The notes under the pieces were generated by a model that was given only the letters and a program-made list of their open reading frames with translations, ran no database searches and was not told the origin of the DNA. From NCBI GenBank assembly GCA_003577005.1, contig QEUW01000096.1, positions 1-29,212 on the forward strand: a DNA stretch of 29,212 nucleotides. Direction: 5' to 3'. Both the position numbers and the translations under genes were made by a program. Origin of the DNA: Chloroflexota bacterium (GTDB taxonomy: Bacteria; Chloroflexota; Anaerolineae; Caldilineales; Caldilineaceae). Below, one piece after another: positions 25,178 to 29,212 of the stretch; positions within the stretch are counted from its first letter, which is position 1; each line of letters opens with the position of its first letter.

Positions 25178-27004
25178 ATGGACCAGTCGACCGGTGAATC
25201 GACCGGTGAATCGACCGGTGAATCGACCGCTCACTCAGTTGCGGCGCCAAACGTGGGGGCCTTTGTTGCACACCCGGGCACGGAGACAGGCGCCCACAAC
25301 CTGACGGAAAAGTACCCCCTGGGCGCTCCCATATCGTCGCTCGATTGCGTCGATCTGCGCGCGCTGATTGTGGCTGCTTATCGCTGGCTGGCTGCCCATA
25401 CTGAGGAGATTAATCAGCTCAACGTCTATCCTGTCAGAGATGGCGATACGGGCACCAATATGGTGCTCACCCTCAAATCGGCCTGGAATGAGGTGGCCGC
25501 TCGTGGGGGCGACACGGTGGGTGAAGTGATACATGCCGCGGCCGAAGGGGCGTTACGCGGTTCGCGCGGCAACTCCGGCGTGATCCTGAGCCAGATTTTA
25601 CGCGGGTTGAGCCAGGGTCTGGACGGGCACTCAGTCTTGACCCGGCATCAGTTGTCGCCAGCGTTACAACTGGCGTGTGAGAGGGCCTACCGCAGCGTAC
25701 CTTCACCGGTTGAAGGTACGATCCTGACCGTTGCGCACGCCATCAGCGAGGCGGCCACAGCGCTGTCGCCGACAGTCACCGACCTGCGCACCATCTTCGC
25801 CTATCTGGTCGCCGCCGCCGGCCAGGCCGTCCAACAGACGCCTGAACTGTTGCCGGTGCTCAAACAGGCCGGCGTCGTCGATGCCGGCGGCAAAGGGCTT
25901 TTCCTCATCTTCGAAGGGATGCAGCGGGCGCTCATGGGTGAACTTGCGCTGCCGGGGACGCTCGTGGCGCCGGCCCCACTGCCAGCACCACCCAAAGGAG
26001 AACGCGTGTTGCCGCCGGTACGCTGGGGGTTTGATGTGCAATGTCTGATCGAGCAACCCAATCAGTCGGTGGATGTCATCCGCCAGGCCATTGCCGCGAT
26101 GGGGACGCATCCGCTGGTGGAAGGGGATGAACGATTGGTTAAGGTGCATGTGCATGTGCTCGACCCTGGCGCCCCCCTTTCGTATGCGGCCCAGGTTGGC
26201 TTTGTAACCGATATCGTGGTCGAAAATATGGATGAACAGACCGCCCAGATTGAAGCCGCCACAGCCGTCGCACAGCCCCAGATGGTGCGCCCTCAGGCAG
26301 CCGCCACGGCAGATGGGGCGCAGATGAGCGCTGAGATTGGCCTTGTCGCTGTAGCATCGGGCGATGGTTTTACCGCGATCTTCCGCGACCTGGGTGTGAG
26401 CGCCATTGTCGTCGGTGGGCAGACGATGAACCCGAGCACCGAGGAACTGGCAGCCGCCATCGCAAGCCTGCCCAATCAGCGTGTGCTCGTTCTGCCCAAC
26501 AATGCGAACATCTTTCTGGCGGCGCAGCAGGCGGTCGAGTTGGCAGCCCAGGCGATGCCCTCACGTCAGGTGATGGTTGTACCGACCAAGACCATACCGC
26601 AGGGGATCGCGGCGTTGCTGGTCTGCAACCCGGCCAGCAATGACCTGAGCAAGGTGGCGGCACAGATGCAGGAGCATATTGCCCAGATCGACACTGGCGA
26701 GGTGACCGAGGCCATCCGCAGCGCCGAGTTTGATGGTGTTGCCGTAGAGGTGGGTGATTTTGTTGGCCTCCATGACGGACGTCTCGTCACACGAGGGCAG
26801 ACACCCGAAGAAGTGGTCTTCGCCCTGCTCGAGCAGATGGCGGCCGATGAGAGTGACCTGATTACGATCTATTATGGCGAGATTATTGCCGCCGAGGCTG
26901 CCGAAAATTTGAAAGAACGGGTACGCTCCCGTTATCCTGACCAAGAGGTGGAGTTGGCCTATGGCGGTCAGGCCCACTATCATTATATTTTGTCGACCGA
27001 GTAG
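25178..27004 (+). CDS. fakA: FakA-like fatty acid kinase (DAK/DhaL family)
   Basis: The protein has 608 residues from the ATG at 25178; an ATG at 25118 is an alternative. The DhaL nucleotide-binding domain starts near residue 57 and contains LNVYPVRDGDTGTNM, with D88 and D90 as Mg2+ ligands, and LRGSRGNSGVILSQ. The second half (GFDVQCLIE, LVKVHVHVLDPG, then a DegV-like C-terminal part with LVLPNNANIFLAA and YYGE) matches FakA/YloV proteins. FakA phosphorylates fatty acids bound to FakB. An N-terminal tail of about 55 residues with three STGE repeats is unusual. A DegV/FakB-like gene follows after 210 bp, supporting the assignment. Confidence 0.9.
   Translation: MDQSTGESTGESTGESTAHSVAAPNVGAFVAHPGTETGAHNLTEKYPLGAPISSLDCVDLRALIVAAYRWLAAHTEEINQLNVYPVRDGDTGTNMVLTLKSAWNEVAARGGDTVGEVIHAAAEGALRGSRGNSGVILSQILRGLSQGLDGHSVLTRHQLSPALQLACERAYRSVPSPVEGTILTVAHAISEAATALSPTVTDLRTIFAYLVAAAGQAVQQTPELLPVLKQAGVVDAGGKGLFLIFEGMQRALMGELALPGTLVAPAPLPAPPKGERVLPPVRWGFDVQCLIEQPNQSVDVIRQAIAAMGTHPLVEGDERLVKVHVHVLDPGAPLSYAAQVGFVTDIVVENMDEQTAQIEAATAVAQPQMVRPQAAATADGAQMSAEIGLVAVASGDGFTAIFRDLGVSAIVVGGQTMNPSTEELAAAIASLPNQRVLVLPNNANIFLAAQQAVELAAQAMPSRQVMVVPTKTIPQGIAALLVCNPASNDLSKVAAQMQEHIAQIDTGEVTEAIRSAEFDGVAVEVGDFVGLHDGRLVTRGQTPEEVVFALLEQMAADESDLITIYYGEIIAAEAAENLKERVRSRYPDQEVELAYGGQAHYHYILSTE
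25187..25222. repeat. 12-bp tandem repeat, three perfect units
   Basis: TCGACCGGTGAA is repeated exactly three times, followed by a decayed fourth unit (25223-25234). Because the unit is a multiple of three it encodes STGE repeats in the N-terminal tail of the FakA-like protein without changing frame. It could vary in copy number by slippage. Confidence 0.9.
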
Positions 27005-27015
27005 AATAGAAGATA

Positions 27016-27063
27016 CGCAGTTGCTCAGGTGCGATGCACCTGAGCCCGGCAGACCCAACTGCG
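27016..27063. repeat. two-stem palindromic element
   Basis: CTCAGGTGC (27024-27032) pairs with GCACCTGAG (27036-27044) around the loop GAT. CGCAGTTG (27016-27023) pairs with CAACTGCG (27056-27063) outside it. The core GGTGCGATGCACC is identical to that at 23246-23258. It lies 11 bases after the FakA-like stop and could work as a 3' hairpin, although no T-run follows. Confidence 0.8.
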
Positions 27064-27093
27064 CGCCTTCGATAGAAGTGATGGAATGGTGAG

Positions 27094-27184
27094 TTGCGGG
27101 TTGTAAATTTCGATATGCGGTGTGGAATCGCCTGATTATAGAGCCACCCCTGACAATTGAAGATTCGCAATTTACAATTCACAA
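27094..27184. repeat. degenerate AT-rich inverted repeat before the DegV gene
   Basis: TTGCGGGTTGTAAATT (27094-27109) and AATTTACAATTCACAA (27169-27184) pair at 13 of 16 positions, all differences being transitions. The right part also contains several CAATT/AATTG units. It fills the spacer before the DegV-like gene and resembles in style the other low-complexity spacers of the window. Confidence 0.55.
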
Positions 27185-27214
27185 TTGTTTCGGATAGTAT
27201 CGCTTGTGAATGGT

Positions 27215-28072
27215 ATGAATAAAGTACGTATTGTCACCGACAGCAACGCTTTTCTCACACCTGATCTGGTGGAGCGGCACTCGATCAAGATTCTGCCCCA
27301 TCGTATCAAGGCAAGTGGCTTTGTGACCGAAGAGCGACCTGAGTTATCCGCCGAGCAGATCTTTGCCCATTTGCCGGCGGCGTCTGTGTTGCCGCGCGAG
27401 CAGTTGCCCAACAAGGCGGCGGCGGAGCTCAACGATATTGCAGACTGTTATCAGCGGATCGCCAGAGAGGCCGAGCAGATCGTCTCGATTCACATGAGCA
27501 GCCAGCTCAGCCCCATGTGGGGTGTGGCGCGCCGGGCAGCCGAGATGCTCAAAGGCCGCTACACGATCCGCGTGATCGATAGCATGACCGCTTCTTACGG
27601 CCTCGGTCTGCTGGTAGAAATGGCCGCCGCCGCCGCCGAACGGGGCGCCCCAGTGCATGAGATCGCCCGCATTGTCAACGGAGCCATCCCTCACCTGTAC
27701 ATATCTGTCTTCTCCGAGAGCTTGAACTATTTGGAGCGCAGCGCCCACCTCAGTGGGTCGCAGAGCATCCTCGGCACGCTGTTGGGGGTCAAGGCGATGT
27801 TGATGATGGAAGAGGGGAAGTTCCAGCCGCTGGAAAAGGTGCAGACACAGGACGAGGTCATCGAAAAACTCTATGAGTTTGTGGCCGAGTTTGCGCATGT
27901 AGAGCGGGTGGGCATTATGCAACACAACTATGCTGGCCCCAGCCAGGCGTTAGCGACCCGGCTGCACGAACTACTGCCTCATGCTACCATCCAGCCGATT
28001 CTCTATCCGGCTAGCCTTGCCGTCCACCTGGGCCCCAATATCTTAGGTGTCGTGGTCTATGAAGGGACATAA
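27215..28072 (+). CDS. DegV/FakB-like fatty-acid-binding protein
   Basis: The protein has 285 residues from the ATG at 27215 (MNKVRIVTDSNAFL); an earlier GTG at 27203 is possible. DegV features are visible: VTDSNAF at the N-terminus, IVSIHMSSQLSPMWGVAR, VIDSMTASYGLGLLV, and the C-terminal VHLGPNILGVVVYEG, which carries the His and Gly of the acyl-phosphate site. FakB proteins hold a fatty acid in a buried pocket while FakA phosphorylates the carboxylate. The segment usually written TSQPS is altered here to LPREQLPNKAA, so ligand choice may differ. It lies between the FakA-like gene and recG, and recG begins 6 bases after its stop. Confidence 0.9.
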   Translation: MNKVRIVTDSNAFLTPDLVERHSIKILPHRIKASGFVTEERPELSAEQIFAHLPAASVLPREQLPNKAAAELNDIADCYQRIAREAEQIVSIHMSSQLSPMWGVARRAAEMLKGRYTIRVIDSMTASYGLGLLVEMAAAAAERGAPVHEIARIVNGAIPHLYISVFSESLNYLERSAHLSGSQSILGTLLGVKAMLMMEEGKFQPLEKVQTQDEVIEKLYEFVAEFAHVERVGIMQHNYAGPSQALATRLHELLPHATIQPILYPASLAVHLGPNILGVVVYEGT

Positions 28073-28078
28073 TCGCAG

Positions 28079-29212
28079 GTGACAACTTCTGCTTTTATCC
28101 GGCTCAACCGCATCCTCGACCTGGAGGAAAAACAGGGGTGGCGCAATCGCGCGGTGATCGGCGGTCTGCGCGCCATGAGTACACGCTGGGCGCAGGATGC
28201 CCACAACGAACAGGCCGCTGGCGCAACCATCGAGGTGGTGGTTGCGCTCATGACCCGCTACGACAGCGCCGATCCCGCAGAACGTCCCGCAATCGCCAAA
28301 TCGATCCGCCAGGCGCTGGCCGGCGAGCCGGCAGAGGTGGTATCGCCACCCGATGATGCGCTGCCCCACCCGGCCGACGCAGAACCACCGTTTGCGGATG
28401 ACGAGTTCAGCTTCGAGGCTGCCTATCCGCCGCCCGAACCCACTCATGTGGCCCGCGAACGAGTCCGGCGCCAGCAGTCGCGCTCCGAACGCAAGCCCCA
28501 TGAGCTACAAGCCGCGCCGACGATCCTGGCCGGGGTGGGTTCTTCCACTGCCGAGCAACTGGCGCGGCTGGGCATCCACCGCGTCGTAGACCTGCTCTGG
28601 CACCTGCCCGCCCGCCACGAAGATTTCAGCAAGCTGCGCACCATCGACCAGCTCATGCCAGGTGAACAGGTGACGGTGATCGCCAACCTGTGGGATGTGC
28701 GCGAACGCAAAGTGGGGATCAACCGCCAGGTGGTGCAAGGCATCCTGGCCGATGGCACCGGCACGCTCCACGCCACCTGGTGGAACAAATATGTGCGCAA
28801 CCAGTTGACCCCTGGCTCGACCATGCGCTTTAGCGGCAAGGTCGGTCTCTATCTGGGCCAGAAGACGCTCGACAACCCCGCGTTTGAAGATGTAGATGAC
28901 GAGATGGTCGCCACCGGTCGTCTGGCTCCCATCTATCCGCTAACCGAGGGGCTGGCGCAAAAACGAATGCGCAACCTGGTCCGCCAGGCGCTCGACGAGT
29001 TTGTCCACCTGGTGCCCGACCCGATCCCGCCCAACCTGCGCAGCGAGTACGACCTGCCCGACCTGGTGACGGCGCTCGAACAGACCCACTTCCCCGATAG
29101 CGCCGAGCAACTAGCCGTAGCACGCCGCCGGCTGGCCTTTGACGAATTTCTCTATATCCAACTGGGGGTGTTGCAGCGGCGACACGAACTACACAGCCGG
29201 ACAGCCCCGGCT
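28079..29212 (+). CDS. recG: ATP-dependent DNA helicase RecG, 5' part only
   Basis: An open frame of 378 codons from GTG 28079 runs off the window. GAAGGGA at about 28061 serves as ribosome site. Residues 1-145 are a helical, acidic/Pro-rich extension. From about 150 the RecG wedge region begins ([28 protein letters not shown]), then an OB-fold segment ([30 protein letters not shown]) and [19 protein letters not shown], a RecG hallmark. RecG is a branched-DNA translocase that remodels stalled replication forks and Holliday junctions. The helicase motor motifs lie beyond the window edge. It is tightly coupled to the DegV-like gene. Confidence 0.93.
   Translation, partial: MTTSAFIRLNRILDLEEKQGWRNRAVIGGLRAMSTRWAQDAHNEQAAGATIEVVVALMTRYDSADPAERPAIAKSIRQALAGEPAEVVSPPDDALPHPADAEPPFADDEFSFEAAYPPPEPTHVARERVRRQQSRSERKPHELQAAPTILAGVGSSTAEQLARLGIHRVVDLLWHLPARHEDFSKLRTIDQLMPGEQVTVIANLWDVRERKVGINRQVVQGILADGTGTLHATWWNKYVRNQLTPGSTMRFSGKVGLYLGQKTLDNPAFEDVDDEMVATGRLAPIYPLTEGLAQKRMRNLVRQALDEFVHLVPDPIPPNLRSEYDLPDLVTALEQTHFPDSAEQLAVARRRLAFDEFLYIQLGVLQRRHELHSRTAPA

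Noticed and set aside
25187..25234. Possible CRISPR array
   Set aside because: The 12-bp units are directly tandem with no spacers and lie in a coding frame.

Overview
The window looks like a GC-rich chromosomal segment of a Chloroflexota bacterium, probably of the Anaerolineae or Caldilineae type. This is inferred from gene content, spacer style and codon use; no rRNA or marker phylogeny is available here. About 22 protein genes are supported. No rRNA, tRNA, CRISPR array, transposase or integrase was seen.

Region 1 (160-5961, all minus strand) is a candidate immune or abortive-infection locus. In transcription order it has a TIR-NB-ARC-TPR (STAND) protein, a NudE/ADP-ribose-pyrophosphatase-like Nudix protein with an altered Nudix box, a two-helix SLATT/DUF4231-like membrane protein, and a second TIR protein with an unrecognised C-terminal half. 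Together these could form a TIR nucleotide signal, a nucleotide-handling protein and a membrane effector. I do not recognise this four-gene set as a named defence system, and it is the most interesting part of the window.

Region 2 (6393-14158) is a carbohydrate-uptake locus of the CUT1 ABC type: a lipoprotein solute-binding protein, two permeases, a DegT/DnrJ/EryC1 aminotransferase and a neutral-ceramidase-fold (PF04734) protein on the minus strand. A second PF04734 paralogue is transcribed divergently. No ATPase is encoded here, so a shared MsmK/UgpC-type ATPase elsewhere is expected. Every gap in the minus-strand operon carries a palindromic or low-complexity element. One of these forms the 3' end of the MalG-type permease gene, which seems to lack its last transmembrane helix.

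Region 3 (14176-23173) is mixed housekeeping: a small two-helix membrane protein, RecJ, a YprB-type DEDD exonuclease with TPR-like repeats and an in-frame palindromic insertion, an SCP2-like protein with an iron-containing alcohol dehydrogenase, a PIN toxin-antitoxin pair, a beta-propeller protein, a DinB-fold protein and a NagD-like HAD phosphatase.

Region 4 (23419-29212) is conserved core: rlmN, rpmB (convergent, with a terminator inside the end of rlmN), then a FakA-like kinase, a DegV/FakB-like fatty-acid-binding protein and the 5' part of recG. The grouping of rpmB, a DAK/FakA protein and recG recalls Firmicutes gene order.

A recurring theme is spacers built from short degenerate direct repeats followed by their own inverted copy. 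Two of these have reached into coding sequence, at the permease 3' end and inside the exonuclease gene.
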